Counted from the stretch's first letter, positions 35,984-48,245 are shown. The stretch: DNA of 64,000 nt from Papaver somniferum (GCF_003573695.1 NC_039365.1:84299089-84363088), one strand, 5' to 3'. Numbers and translations: made by a program. Notes: generated from the sequence alone by a model not told the origin.

Positions 35984-36412
35984 CAGCAACAGAAGATGCA
36001 GTCAGCGCAGTATTGGTTAAAACCAACACGAAGATAGAGCAGCCCATCTATTACATCAGCAAGACTCTGAACGCAGCAAGAAAGAAACTACACGAAGATC
36101 GAGCAGCTCATCTTGGCGTTAGTATGGGCAACCCTGAAACTCAGAACTTACTTTTTGACTCACTACGTCCGCGTCCCATGCAAAGCTCCGCTAGAAGCAG
36201 TCCTTAAAAACGCAGGAAAAGTAGGCAGAATTGCAAAATGGAATACTCACCTAGATCAATTCAATATCATCCATGAACTACAACACTCTCAGAAGTCACA
36301 AGTATTAGCAGATTTCCTAGCAGACTTACCATTGGATAACTGCGAAGAAGTCATCATCGAAGGACGAAAGGCAGCAGGACTACCAGAATGGACGAAGGTA
36401 AAGACCCTATAG
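35965..36412 (+). pseudogene. Element E RNase H (first, retroviral type)
   Basis: Two frames: 35965-36110 with LALYIAATEDAVSAVL and IYYISKTLNAARKK, and 36113-36412 with LVWATLKLRTYFLTHYV and QVLADFLADLP. The frameshift lies at about 36100. This is the degenerate first RNase H that Tat elements carry next to RT; the usual first acidic motif is altered (AATEDA). Confidence 0.8.
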
Positions 36413-36939
36413 ACATCTTGGAACCAAAAAATCCTAGGCAATGGGAAGTCTTCGTAGATGGGTCGAAAAATAAAGAAGGGGCGGGGATAGGCATCGTAAT
36501 CACCACCCCAACAGGAGACAGGATCATACATGCTTTCAGGTTAGAATTCAAGGGGCATACCAACAACATAGTTGAATATGAAGCAGTGGTGCATGCCCTT
36601 CAGTTGATAATAGAAATGGGCATAACTGACGTGCGTCTGACAAGCGATTCACAGCTGGTCATCCGACAAATAGGGTTGCAATATAATGTTTATGACAGAA
36701 CATTGTCAGCATACATGGAATTGGTGCAAACACTGGCATCACAAATCCCAAACATCAAATTCCGACACCTGGCAAGGAAGGAACTCAGGCACGCGGATGC
36801 CCTGGCCTACATATCATCGATGCTCAGAAACGAGGACGTCAAAGCAATCAAAGTAACCAGGATTTACGAGCCTTCAATTGATATTCAAGAACTCTGCGCT
36901 GCACAGCAGAGGAACCACGCAGAAGAAGATTGCAGATGA
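36388..36939 (+). pseudogene. Element E second RNase H (archaeal-type aRNH)
   Basis: A 183-codon frame with a complete set of RNase H I motifs: VFVDGSKNKEGAGIGIVI (first Asp), NNIVEYEAVVHAL (Glu), TSDSQLVIRQI (Asp) and HADALA (last Asp). A second RNase H between the retroviral one and integrase is the known hallmark of the Tat lineage. The domain itself is intact; the frames before and after are not. Confidence 0.88.
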
Positions 36940-38263
36940 TGACGTGGGAGAATTCATCGCGGATGATTTCCAAGAAGACGACATCATGGCTAAGGCAGAT
37001 CAAGATGAAGACTTCAGCAAAGAAGAAGATTGGAGATCTGAGATTCATCTTTTCCTAAAAGAAAGAATTCTACCCTCAGATCTAAAGCAAGCCAGAAAAA
37101 TACAGTCAAAGGCAGGAAGATATGATCTGAGAAAAGAAATTTTGTACAAAAAATCTTTTCTCGGACCATTATTACGTTGCCTATCCAGATCCGAAGGACA
37201 TTTGATTTTGAAAGACATACACCGCGGCGACGCAGGCAATCACAGCGGAATGAGATCCCTAGCAGATAAGGCGAAAACTCAAGGATATTACTGGCCAACA
37301 ATGATACGAGACGCTGCAAGAATGTCACGAAGATGCGAAGAATGCCAGCGTTTCGCCAAAAAAATCCACGCACCGCAACAATGTTAAACCCAGTAGACAG
37401 CCCTTGGCCATTCTCAAAATGGGGCATAGACATCGTGGGTCCCCTAATCGAAGGATCAGGAAGAGAAGATTCTTGATAGTGGCCACGGACTATTTCAGCA
37501 AATGGGTAGAGGCTAAAGCCCTGGCAAGGATTCGAGACGCAGATGTCTTCACATTCATTTTTCAAAACATCATTTGCAGGTTTGGCATACCAGCTGAGAT
37601 TGTATCTGACAATGGCAAGCAATTCCAGGGAAAAAACATCGACTTACTCTTCGATACTTTCAAAATTCGAAAGAACAAGTCAACACCAATTTACCCTCAA
37701 AGCAATGGTCAGGCAGAAGCCACAAACAAAACCCTCGCACTCATCCTCAAAAAGCAGTTGGACGAATACAAGAAGCGTTGGTGTGAGCAACTACACAACG
37801 TTTTGTGGGCTTATAGGACAACTCGAAGATCAGCCACGGGAGAATCCCCATTCTTACTCACCTATGGAGCCGAAGCTATTATCCCAACAGAAATAATCAT
37901 GCCAACTACGAAGACTGAAGCATGGGAAAAGAACCTCACAGCGGACATGATGTTGGAAAGGTTGGATGATCTAGAAGAGAGGAGGGAGGCAGCACTAAAA
38001 AAATGGAAAACTATCAAAGGAAACTAGCAAGGGAGTATAATAAGAGGGTTAAGCTTAGAAATTTCGTAGAAGGGCAGTATGTGCTGAGGACCATTCCCCA
38101 ATACCAACGAGAAAAGAAGTGGGGCAAATTAGCACCAACATGGGGGGGACCCTTCGTCATACATGATGTTGCAGGAAATGGGTCTTATTATCTGCGCAAC
38201 CTAAAAGGGGAGATCCTCAAACACCCATGGAATGCAAAATATCTCAAGCCATACTACCCGTAG
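36940..38263 (+). pseudogene. Element E integrase
   Basis: 36940-37387 has the zinc-binding region (HRGDAGNHSGMRSLADKA, YYWPTMIRDA, CEECQRF). The catalytic first Asp (KWGIDIVGPL) is in one frame around 37420, and 37404-38027 has DYFSKWVEAKAL, EIVSDNGKQF and PQSNGQAEATNK. 38003-38263 has the C-terminal GPFVIHDVAGNGSYYL. Frameshifts lie at about 37390-37450 and 38010. The core ends in LKPYYP*, typical of the Tat group. Confidence 0.9.
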
Positions 38264-39403
38264 AGGGCAACGCAGACCTGCATCTACGTGAAGAGCGCCA
38301 GAAGAAGAAAACGACGCTTGCGATCGACATGTTTCTATCTCTGAGAGAGGAATAGCAAACCTCAACCTATCAATCAAGCAAACTTTTGGAAAAAAATAGT
38401 CAATACATGGAGCAACATAGTAACAAGACGACTGCGTGTAAATATAACACCTCACGAGAACCCTACACCTGTAAATACAGCCTCCGCGTCAATACTTCAT
38501 CCTCCTGTTTTTTACTATTTACTACCTCAGAGGTTCCATCAATGGAATTCTTTTAAATGTAACTCAACAAACTGAATAGACACTTTAACCCTCTTTCACC
38601 CGTGGACGTAGACACTCTGCTGTCGAACCACGTAAACACTGGTGTTAATTGTTGTTCTATTTTACTTGGGGAAAGTAGTCACCTACAATCTCTCGGGACT
38701 CCCCTATCAGCGTCTATAAGTGTAGGACCATGGGGAAGGCATCCAGCAGAAAGAGATACCCAACCAATCTTATGGCAGCGGGTTGACGGAATGAACGTAC
38801 ATTCCAAACAACTCATATCCTAGAACGCTGCCCCGACCCCCACCGTCTGGGAATCCTCTGGCCCAGGATTAGCCAGCGGGGTGACAGGTCTCAAGACGTT
38901 CACGAAGATACACATATCTTCGGGTTCGCACTCAAACACTTCACTTACACTTATGGCAGCGGGTCGACGGAATGAACGTACATTCCAAACAACTCATATC
39001 CTAGAACGCTGCCCCGACCCCCACCGTCTGGGAATCCTCTGCCCAGGATTAGCCAGCGGGGTGACAGGTCTCAAGACGTTCACGAAGATACACATATCTT
39101 CGGGTTCGCACCCAAACACTTCACTATCCCTGTTACAGTCAGTTATATTCCAAATTAACCATAACAATTATCAATTCATTAAAAGTTGATTACAGGCTTG
39201 GCAATGGTACGCGGAAACAAGAAAATACAAAAGGAATCTCACGAAGCCTCATAATCAACAAAGATCAACTCTCTACAAAAATCTACTTGGATGTTCAACC
39301 CCACCAGCAGGTTTAGCAATCTTCCCCTTCTGCGTTGAAGGTACGCTCCCACCCGAGGAAGGGCCTGAAGAACCAGATGTAGGGGGAGGGGTTTCTCACG
39401 GCG
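38264..39403 (+). other. Element E spacer between integrase and antisense gene, with a 181-bp tandem duplication
   Basis: No gene on either strand. A 181-bp unit starting ATGGCAGCGGGT occurs twice in tandem (38772-38952 and 38953 to about 39126), with only a few base changes and one deleted base. It contains GCCCCGACCCCCACCG and CGTTCACGAAGATACACAT. Transcripts of gag-pol and of the antisense gene would converge here. Confidence 0.7.
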
Positions 39404-42400
39404 CTAGATAGTCCTGATAAGGCCATGCTCGGTCTTCAGATCATACTCAATGCTATCCAGAATTTTGTTGGTCTCTTCCACTAGTTGACACCGAGCCTTG
39501 TACGCAATAACAGTATTCATCATCTCAGCCTTTGACAACAACGAGGAAAGGCGACTCACTTCCTTCGAAGCGGCTTGGGCAGCCTCGTCCCTTGCTGTAG
39601 CTAAACCTTTATGATAATTAATCTGACTTTCCTGATGCACTAATTGAGATTGAGCCTCCGCAAGCTCTTCATTTGCAGTACGAAGCTGTCCCTGGAGCTC
39701 TGCAAGGAAAAGAAAAACGCAGATGGTTAGGTCCAGGAAATTGCAGAATCACACTCGATAATAAAGCATATACCTTCGACTCTCGCCGAAGCTATTTCAT
39801 ATTCGTTAACAGCAGCATCACGGGCTTCACCAAGAAAATCATACTCATCTGACAACTTCTTATAATCCGCTTGAAGGGTTGAAAGGGCGTACTGACTCGC
39901 ATCTAATTCTACCTGTTTCATTGAATCCAAGTGACGAAGATGATTGACCTCATTGTTTAAACCCTCCAGACCCTTGTTGAGCCGATACATATTTACTTCA
40001 AGATTCCTCTCAGCCTCAGCTTGGCGTACCACATCAGCCCTAGACGCAGCTAAAGCTTTGCTAAGAGCACCAGCCTCAGCCCTAGCGTCATCTCTCTCCC
40101 TAGCAAGACGCTGAAGGTAATCTTTAACATCAGAAGACTGAGAAGAACGAGCTTGACGCAATTCTTCTTCCAAGAGATTGATTTTAGCTTCCAATGATGA
40201 GACTGTTCTCGGGATTCACGAAGATTATCACGCGTCCACAACAACGTTCCATCAAACAAACGACGATCATTGTTATATTGGTTCTGCAAATCAATCATTT
40301 GGACTCGTCTGACCCGCCACTTCTCTGCCAGAGCATTATGTTCATCGGCACGAGCATTCCACTTATCAGCCTCGCTCTTTATCTTCTCTACCAACTCTGC
40401 GATGCGAGATTTCTGACGCTGCCGCTCTTTCCGAAGCCATACTAACTCAGGAACTCCACCCACTGAAGATAGGGTGGGGGAGGGAGACTCAGACAGAACA
40501 CTAATTACGGTAAAGGACAACAGGAAGAGAACAGATAATCAAACCTGTAACAGCCGAAGAATTCTTCTTGGCCTCCTCCAACTCACTACGAACCATAGCA
40601 AGATCCATACGAAGCTTCTCCTCCTCCTTGCCTTGTTGCTCCTTAGCCTTGAGGAGACTCTTCAACTCACATATCTCCCTATCCCTATCAGCGATGACAG
40701 TCTCAGCCGCAGTAAGCTCCTCTTCCCGAAGACGAAGCTTAGCCTCCAACTTAAGGGATTTGGCCTTAAAAAACTGGTACAACATGTGATTGCAATGCTC
40801 ACTCCTCATCATCTGCGAATCAGAAGATTAGAACACCCTGACTCTAAAAATTGCTAAAAACTGATACCAGGCAAAATGATAAGAGAACTCACCTCTAACA
40901 TCCGTTGTTGGGGAAATCCATACTGATACCCATCAGCCAACGCCATCATATCAGCAACAGTCGAGGGAGCGTCGACTACTAGAGCAGCCTCCGAGGCCCG
41001 AAGATTCTTATCCCACGCTACTGCAACCTGGTCCTCGGGAGACAATTGCATCATCTTACGGGTATAGGCATCAGATTTCTTCTCACCCTCCACCACAGGA
41101 GCTGGATTGGGTACGAACATCAAGTTCTTCTTCTTAAACCAAGCTAAGATGGCATCATCACCCTCCAGGATCAGTGACTGAGGAAAATCATCTCCAGAAG
41201 ACCCAACCGAGGCCTTACCCATGTCCGTGAATTTAGCACCCGAAGAGTTCGAGGCTACTCTGCGTCCAAATCTGGAAGGTCTCTAGCACCGCTCCCCTCT
41301 GGAACATCACTAGCATCCACGACTCCCTTACCCTTCCCGTCCACCTTGTTAGAATTACCAAGCACATCCCAATCATCATTGGGGGAAAGCAGTTGAACTC
41401 AGAAGCCAGGCCCAGGGCAGCGTTTATGTCAAAACCATCCTCCGCAGAATAAATCCGACCAAAGGAAAACTCCTGAGACATAGCAGGAATTTCACCACCA
41501 GCACCCTCATCACCAAGGCCAGTGCTATCATCACCAGCATCACTGCAACCCGCAGGATTAGCTTCGGCACCAGCATCATGACACCCTGCGGGATTAATCT
41601 CACCACCAATACCGCTGCCACCAGCGGTAGTATTCCCTTCAACAAATTCATCATCATCATGACCGGGAGGGGATGTATCAGTACGCTCTTCTATGTCAGA
41701 CACATCTTCATCCTCGCCAAGCTCAGTCACAGGACTGTTAACTTCTTCATAAACCTCCGCCTCCTCGATTGTTGCGGTGGTGGTCTGCTTGGGATTTATC
41801 CTCCTCTTCTTCGTCGCCTAAAAAGACAAGGCACACGAATAAAAATCCCTGACTTTGAAAAGAATTAAAACTGCCTCAACTAAAGGACAAGGCATATATA
41901 AATTTTACCTTGACAACCGCAGCATTCTTCGCCTGAAGATCAGCATCGGAACTCTCTTCGTCATCTCCATCAACAACATCGAGGGCATATTGGAAATTCA
42001 TGCCCTCAAAATTCAAAAGCCAAGGACGGAAATTCCCATAACGAGCAGGAGGAGACGTACGTATCTGGCTATCTGCGGTAGGACGCCATCCTTGCGGACC
42101 TGGAACCCACCCCCAAGCTCAGGGACCAACAACCTCAATAACAGTTGTGTGCCATTCATAGTCATAATCACGCTTGATCAGCTCACGAGTAGGAAACACC
42201 AGTTTGTTAGTAGAATTCTCCGTACCCGGGACGTACTTCACCTTAGCACCACTTACTTCATTCAGAAGGAGGATCTCACCACGAGGAGCGAAAATATTCC
42301 GAAGACTCACACTCCACGGTTTACGATTCCTACTGTTAACATAGTCACCGAAAGACTTGTTAAAATTCTCAGGCGTATACCACTCCTTTTCCTCAGGGTT

Positions 42401-43294
42401 GGGAACATAAAGAGTCATCATTGTCTCTCCTTTGCTCCGAAGATAACACTCCCTCAGTGCACGAAGATAATTCCCATGAAGTTGGGAAATAGAGCGACAA
42501 TGTGTGTTCTTCGAAGAACCCTCTCGACCAGCCAGCACATCATAATAAAAAGAATCCCCAGACTTGTACAAAGGCAACATACGACCCGCTTCAAAGGCCC
42601 CCACCGTGGTCAGCAGATGAAATTCATCAAACTTATACGTCGATATCATCTCATAAGTAATAACATCATCAACAGCGTAAAAACGAACATCGAATAGTTG
42701 AAGACCATGTTTTTCCTTGAAAACCTCCAGATCAATATGTTTGAAGGTCACTTTCTTCTCCCCAACAGCGACGCCGCGTATCTCCTGAGAAATATCCTCC
42801 TCCTCCACGGGATCAGGCGCAGAATCCTTCGAAGGGTTTCTATCGGAATCTTTTCTCTTAGGCTGAACCTTAGATGCATCAGTCTTCGAAATCAATTCTT
42901 TCGAAGACCTCCCCTTGGGTTGAGACACTGGAGGGGGAGGTATAGGATGTTGGTGATACGCGGAAGGAGGCGCCACTGACCGAAGAGGTAGGACATCCCG
43001 CGTTCTCTTAGGATCATCACGCAGATTAGATGAGGGACGAGAAACAGCATACCGGGAGCCAGGAGTCTCTTTTGGCCGGTCCCCCTTCTGCGTATTCCCT
43101 CTATGCGACTCACTCCTCTTAGAAGTTAAGCACCTCTGACCAGAAGAAGACGAAACCCTATGACCGCGGGCATCACCCTGGGAAGATTTAGACGAACCTC
43201 CACCAGGTGGAGAAACATCAGGATCCCTACGCGGAGGAGATCTACGCGGACTAGGCGGTGGAGTTTGATAAGAAACCCGCAGATGATCAGCCAT
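39404..43294 (-). pseudogene. Element E antisense multi-exon gene (coiled-coil protein), with disabling mutations
   Basis: Minus-strand gene opposite to gag-pol. Exons by GT-AG borders and coding continuity: 43294-41909, 41817-40893, 40812-40545, 40462-39774, 39699-39404; introns of 91, 80, 82 and 74 bp. Start MADHLRVS lies 2 nt after a splice acceptor. About 1.19 kb of codons: residues 1-150 Pro/Ser/Arg-rich and basic; 160-380 a globular domain (VTFKHIDLEVFKEKHGLQLF, LYVPNPEEKEWYTP); then an acidic Asp/Gly-rich part; exons 3-5 an almost continuous coiled coil with repeated Glu/Leu/Ala. Mutations: TGA at about 42116, two frameshifts in exon 2 (about 41398 and 41245), one in exon 4 (about 40200). 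Antisense ORFs at this place are known in Tat elements; their function is unknown. Confidence 0.8.
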
Positions 43295-43296
43295 GT

Positions 43297-43830
43297 CTGC
43301 GTAGTACACAAACAAGTTTCAGATTTCCGCGGATACAAAACGAAAATCAAAAAACCCAATTTTATCCAGTTCTTCATAATCATGAACCAGATGGAAAATA
43401 AGAACAAAACCTAAATAAAAAGAGGAAATAAAAAATAGGGGCAACCATGCACGAAGGACGATATTATTACTGTTTATAATGACGAACAGGGGCAATCATA
43501 CACACAACTATATACATGTTCTTCATCACAAACATATATAGCAGCAACAGAAAACGAACATATTTTTCAAAAGATAATCAAACACAGTAGAACCACTTAC
43601 CTATAAAGGAAAAATCAGGGTCGTAAAGAAAGCTTCGAGGAACAACAACAACAACAGCAGAAAAGCTCCGAGGAACGACAACATCAGCAGCAACAAAGAC
43701 AAAAACAACAGCAGCAGCATCAACAATTAATAACAAGGAAACAAAAGCAAAAAACAAAAGTTCTGAGGAAAGAGAAGGAATGAAATTTATGACTAGAGAA
43801 TTTCCATATTCCTTCTCATATATATATACA
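43297..43830 (-). promoter_or_regulatory. Promoter, 5' leader exon and leader intron of the antisense gene
   Basis: On the minus strand a TATA box (TATATATATATGAG, 43817-43830) is followed by a roughly 190-nt leader rich in TTG/CTG triplets, then GTAAGT at 43600, and an acceptor CTACGCAG at 43297, 2 nt before the ATG. The 304-bp leader intron has the T-rich content normal for plants. The donor matches the consensus perfectly. This places a dedicated promoter for the antisense gene about 260 bp inside the 3' LTR. Confidence 0.6.
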
Positions 43831-44036
43831 AAGAGAAATAAAACCGCCCCACTACCCAAGAAGAAGTTATTGCAAATAGTGGGGAACGTACCCTAAAATC
43901 TAGGAAAATAATAAAGATGAAGAGAGTAACAAAGAGAAATAAAACCGCCCCACTACCCAAGAAGAAGTTATTGCAAATAGCGGGGAACGTGCCTTAAAAT
44001 CTAGGAAAATAACAAAGAGAAGATGAAGAGAGTAAC
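43829..44036 (+). repeat. 101-bp tandem duplication before element E 3' LTR
   Basis: A unit starting CAAAGAGAAATAAAACCGCC occurs at 43829 and again at 43930, with a few changes. It overlaps the antisense promoter region, so the TATA end is next to the duplicated unit. Confidence 0.85.
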
Positions 44037-44077
44037 ACGTTTTTTCTTCCCATTTCGACTAACCGCCCAGTAGGATG

Positions 44078-44090
44078 AAAAGGGGAAAAT
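44078..44090 (+). other. Polypurine tract of element E
   Basis: AAAAGGGGAAAAT directly before the 3' LTR. Confidence 0.8.
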
Positions 44091-45088
44091 TATAGGTACA
44101 CATTTCATCTTCCGCCACGTGTCCACAAAGACACACGTGGAGGACATGCGACTGAGAACATCAAGATATGATATCACACGTGGACAGCCAAGAGACGCGC
44201 CTTATCAAGATAGCGTCGCCACCCACCAGATCCAACGGTAGAGGATCGAGGAAGACGGAAGCACTAGAACACTGCGAAGCACTGAAGGATAACCCAAGAT
44301 TCACTTTATCATATCCCCAGAAAGATCTAAGATCTACGGCTGAGGATAGTCAGACTGACGCAGATAAGACAAGGGCAGAGGATAGATGTCTACCGCGGAC
44401 AGACATCTCAACTACCCGCATTAAATACCCTCAAACAGCATACGTTTCAGTCATCCTATGGAGGAAGCGCAGATAGCACTGAATATTCAAACGGAACACG
44501 CAGAGAAGACCAAGAACACGAAGACCTCTGCGTAAGCGGCACAAGACACAAGAGGATAAGGTTATAACGGGCCTCGGAAGTGGACCCCATGTAACCACCC
44601 TATATATACCCCTCTCTCCCAAGTGAAGAGGGGAGAAAGAGACATTGAGAAGAGAATAGGATAGAGACAGAGAAATAGAGAAAGTGTAAGTGAGGTTCCT
44701 CCTGCTACGCAGGCTTATATTGGTCTCAAAGTCATTCGACTATTTCTGTAACCCTCACACATATAATGAAAAACCCAATCCCGGAGACAGAGATCTGAGT
44801 GAGAATCATATAAGTTAATCGTTTCGTCTATGTTCATACATCTATACTTTATATATTCAATTCGTTACTTATGGCATATCATGTTCATACATTTTCCACT
44901 ATTTATCTTATTGTATGAGCCAAGGACAATGATTGTAGTTGATGAGACGAGGAAGAGTATTAGAACTCTGAGTCAAGGATTCGACATAACCAATCCATTC
45001 CCTTCAGGCGCAGCCTATTTACCGTATTATCATGAGTCTGCGCGCATTGTTTGTGAATACTCAGATGACATTAATCTGCGTGTTCACA
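44091..45088 (+). repeat. Element E 3' LTR (998 bp)
   Basis: Same as the 5' LTR except about 20 changes by eye. Its first two bases are TA instead of TG, a terminal mutation. The G-box/ABRE cluster (44115-44183) and the TATA box (44601-44608) are intact. It ends TGTTCACA, followed by the tgcag duplication. Confidence 0.95.
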
Positions 45089-45093
45089 TGCAG

Positions 45094-47264
45094 CTAGGAA
45101 TTTATGTGTATGATCATTTGGAGCTGCGCCAATGGCTAAGTCTAACGAGTTCGTCCAATGAAGCCCCAACCATTAATGGTTTTCATTTTAACAACAACAG
45201 CTTAGGGCCTCAAGTTTTGGGTTGAGTTTCGGTTCAATCATGGGAAGAACCATATTGCAGCAAGTTGCCATTCGGGACGCGTTAGCTGAACGTCAATGAC
45301 TATCATCGTCATCAACAAAATTAGAGTTAATAACCATCATAGTCATGCGTACTTTAATCTCATCATCGCTACTAGACCGCGCCAACTTCAGTTCTCTACA
45401 ACCGAGCCGCTAAGAGGAAACAACTAGACAGGCGCGTATTTCAGGACCGTCAATGGTCTTTGCAACACAAAGAAAGATCTCAGAGGCTAAGACGAAACAA
45501 CAACAACAACTAGATGAACAAGGCTACTGCCTTGTCTCACAAAGGGCTAAGTATCATCTTAATCAACTTAATCAAATGATAACTTACATGCTATCTGTTG
45601 CTAGGAGCCAGGTATTTGAATGTCTTATCTGTTTGAATGATCTTCCCCCTATCCCCATGTGTACCAATCCTGCCTCGCATACATAGTTTGCAATGACGCT
45701 AGTCCGAAGTACTCCAAATCCTATAAACATATATGTCGCGTGGCAGTTCACCTTTCTCCGTTTAAATTATTTTAAAGAATAGTATATTTGTATATTTGCC
45801 GCCACCATAATGCCATGGGTACGCTGCTTGGACCATTCGTGCCACTTGAATCATTCATATTGTCTACCTGTATGGATGCTTGTTTTTGCCCAGGTACGTG
45901 CCTACAGAGAAGGTGCTGCTCGAATTTGAAACAGATGTGTCAGCACCCGTATACGCTAGCAGCCACCACAGTAACGCGTTACTCGACCCCATCAGCACTG
46001 CTTGACTGCTCCAATACAGCTCGACTATGCCGTCGCTTCTTGGTGCCAATTTCTTCTCAGATGTTTCAGTGATAGACGAGCAAGCCGCGGTAGGAGTACA
46101 CGAAATAGTTATCAACAAACAGTAAAGGAGGCCTCTTGGATGAAACCTCACCAAGTCAGTAGCTGTAGTAATTATTGCCGCGACCGGGTTTGGAGTTCTG
46201 TTGGGAATGAAGACAAGAAGGCGCCATCGATTTCAAATGAAGGATTTATACAAAATTTCTTTGCCAACTAGAATTACAGAAGAAATGTGTGCTGCCGCAG
46301 AAAACAGGGATGAATGGATGAGATTGAGATTCGCAGGGAAGGAGATGTATATGAGGGTTTAGATACCAGCCACCCAGCTCTTAATTACCATTTTGACGCT
46401 TGCTAAGTGTCTGACGAAATTTGCAAAAGAGCTCGTCTGAACTCCACAACCTTCTAGCACCAGTTTCATCTGCTCTCAGCTTCACCACCTGCCTGCACCA
46501 GAGCTACCTCTCTACCTCTAACAGGACCTCAGCGTCTGAGCCTTTTATCCATGGTCATTGCCTGCTCTCTACAAAGATAAGTACCCATTACCATGTGAAT
46601 TCATATCTCGCCCATAAGCATGTACTTGTGGGAGTCTACCCTTCTTTATCATAAATCGTATATGCCAATAACATATAGTTAAGTTGATATTGGTTAGCAC
46701 CCAATCTCTTACAGACCTCCCTTACCATTTGTTGCATAATTAAACGCCAAGAACCATTTTCTCGTGAACTAAAAAAAAAAACACATGATTTGCTTCATCC
46801 ATAGGTATACGTACACTGCTTGCGTCTGAATATTAACTAAGAAGTCTTGTGACACATCGTGGGATACTAATGTGTTCTATAAGTAATAAGTAGCATCGTG
46901 GCATTGATTTAGGTAAGCATGTATTTTATATGTCGTAATGTCTTTGAGCCACTCATTTGTATGTACTTGTAGGGGCTGTATTTTCATAGCGTGATTATCG
47001 ATGGTACAACTCGGCCTTTACGAGTCGATGCGCCTTGTCTAATGTATTTAGCAAATTGAAAGCATGAAATGTTCAAAGCTAAAGTATACTCGAATATTGA
47101 TATTCACAATTTTTGAGACATGCATGTCATTTAGTCGCATGTGTAGGCTGTCACTCTATTAATCGATATCATCTTGTTTTGAATCTCATGATCGGCTACG
47201 CTACAAAAGAAAAATTCTAGTAAAGTGCTCCGGACACCATGCTAGCAAGGGTCCATAGATGCCG
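45094..47264 (+). other. Element F internal region right of E, non-coding part
   Basis: No supportable gene in 2.2 kb. Several open frames of 60-96 codons (45453-45686, 45788-46072, 46421-46654) lack known motifs and have no coding bias visible by eye. GC content is more even than in the B and A elements. Confidence 0.6.
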
Positions 47265-47282
47265 CTTGAACAAATACAAATT

Positions 47283-47830
47283 TACAAAAAGTTGCGGGAA
47301 AACCAATGGCACCCGATCGACTGATAAAAGGTTGCGGAGCGTTAATGACGTCTGATCGACTGACAAAAAGTTGTGGAACGTTAATGACGTCCGATCGACC
47401 AACAAAAGGTTGCGGAAAAGTCAATGGCGCCCAATCGACTGACAAAAGTTTGCGGAACGTTAATGACGTCCGATCGATTGACAAAAGATTGCGAGAAAAC
47501 CAATGGCGCCTGGTCGACTGACAAAAGGTTGCGGGAAAGCCAATGGCGCCTGATCGACTGACAAAAGGTTGCGGGAAAGCCAATGACGTCCGATCGACTG
47601 ACAAAAGGTTGCGGGAAATCCAATGGCGCCCGATCGACTGACAAAAGATGGCGGAATGTTAATAACATCTGGTCGACTTACTAAAGTTACAGGAATGTCA
47701 ATGGCGCCCGATCGATTGAAAATTTGCAAAAACGCCAATGTCGTCCGATCGACTGATGAAAGGTAGTAGGAACGCCAATGACGCCTGCTCAACTGACAAA
47801 TAACGGAAAGGCCAAGACCGACCAATGGAC
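47283..47830 (+). repeat. 39-40-bp tandem repeat array in element F
   Basis: At least ten clear and about four degenerate copies of a 39-40-bp unit containing TTGCGG...ATCGACTGACAAAAGG. Two unit types alternate irregularly: one with CCAATGGCGCC, the other with GTTAATGACGTC. Internal non-coding arrays of this kind are frequent in LARD-type elements. Confidence 0.9.
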
Positions 47831-47859
47831 AAAAGAGAAAAAAGAGGGGGAATAGGCGC

Positions 47860-48245
47860 GTTCATCTTATACCCCGCCCTCACCATTCCTGTTAAGAAAA
47901 AACAAGAGGGGAGTAGGCGTGTTTAACGTATATCCCGCCCTCCCAATCCCCGTTAAGTAAAAACAAAGGGGAGTAGGCGCGTTTAACATACCCCCAATTC
48001 CCGTTAAGTAAAAACAAGGATGGGAGTAGGCGCGTTTAACATATACCTCGCCCTTCCAATCCCTGTTAAGTAAAAACAAGGGGGGTGTAGGCGCGTTTAA
48101 CATATACCCTGCCCTCCCAATTCCCGTTAAGTAAAAACAAGAGGGGAATAGGCGCGTTTAACATATACCCCGCCCTCCTAATTCCCTTTAAGTAAAAACA
48201 AAGAGGGGAGTAGGCGCTTTTAACATATACCCCGCCATCCCCAAC
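47860..48245 (+). repeat. About 61-bp tandem repeat array in element F
   Basis: Six copies of a unit with GTTAAGTAAAAACAAG, then AGTAGGCGCGTTTAACATA and CCCCGCCCTCC. Unit starts at 47891, 47952, 48003, 48065, 48126 and 48186; one unit is 10 bp shorter. Confidence 0.9.

Larger units (their letters stand above)
29935..45088 (+). mobile_element. Element E: Tat-lineage Ty3/gypsy retrotransposon, 15.2 kb, complete but frameshifted
   Basis: Two LTRs of 997 and 998 bp, flanking duplication tgcag (29930-29934 and 45089-45093), primer site, satellite-bearing leader, gag, protease, RT, RNase H, a second (archaeal-type) RNase H, integrase, then a 5.8-kb 3' region with an antisense spliced gene, purine tract and 3' LTR. 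The second RNase H and an antisense gene between integrase and 3' LTR are marks of the Tat lineage (Retand, Grande and relatives). About 20 LTR differences by eye make it the youngest element here. Confidence 0.93.

Noticed and set aside
40501..40544. A 44-bp intron ending in GTAATTAG in the antisense gene
   Set aside because: It is too short for a plant intron and puts the next exon out of frame; the acceptor CTTCAG at 40463 gives 82 bp and keeps the frame.
42119..43315. Start of the antisense protein at the upstream Met (43315)
   Set aside because: That Met lies in the leader intron by the GTAAGT...CGCAG borders; the ATG at 43294 follows the acceptor directly.
47283..48245. CRISPR-like arrays
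   Set aside because: Units are repeated throughout without unique spacers and the host is a plant.
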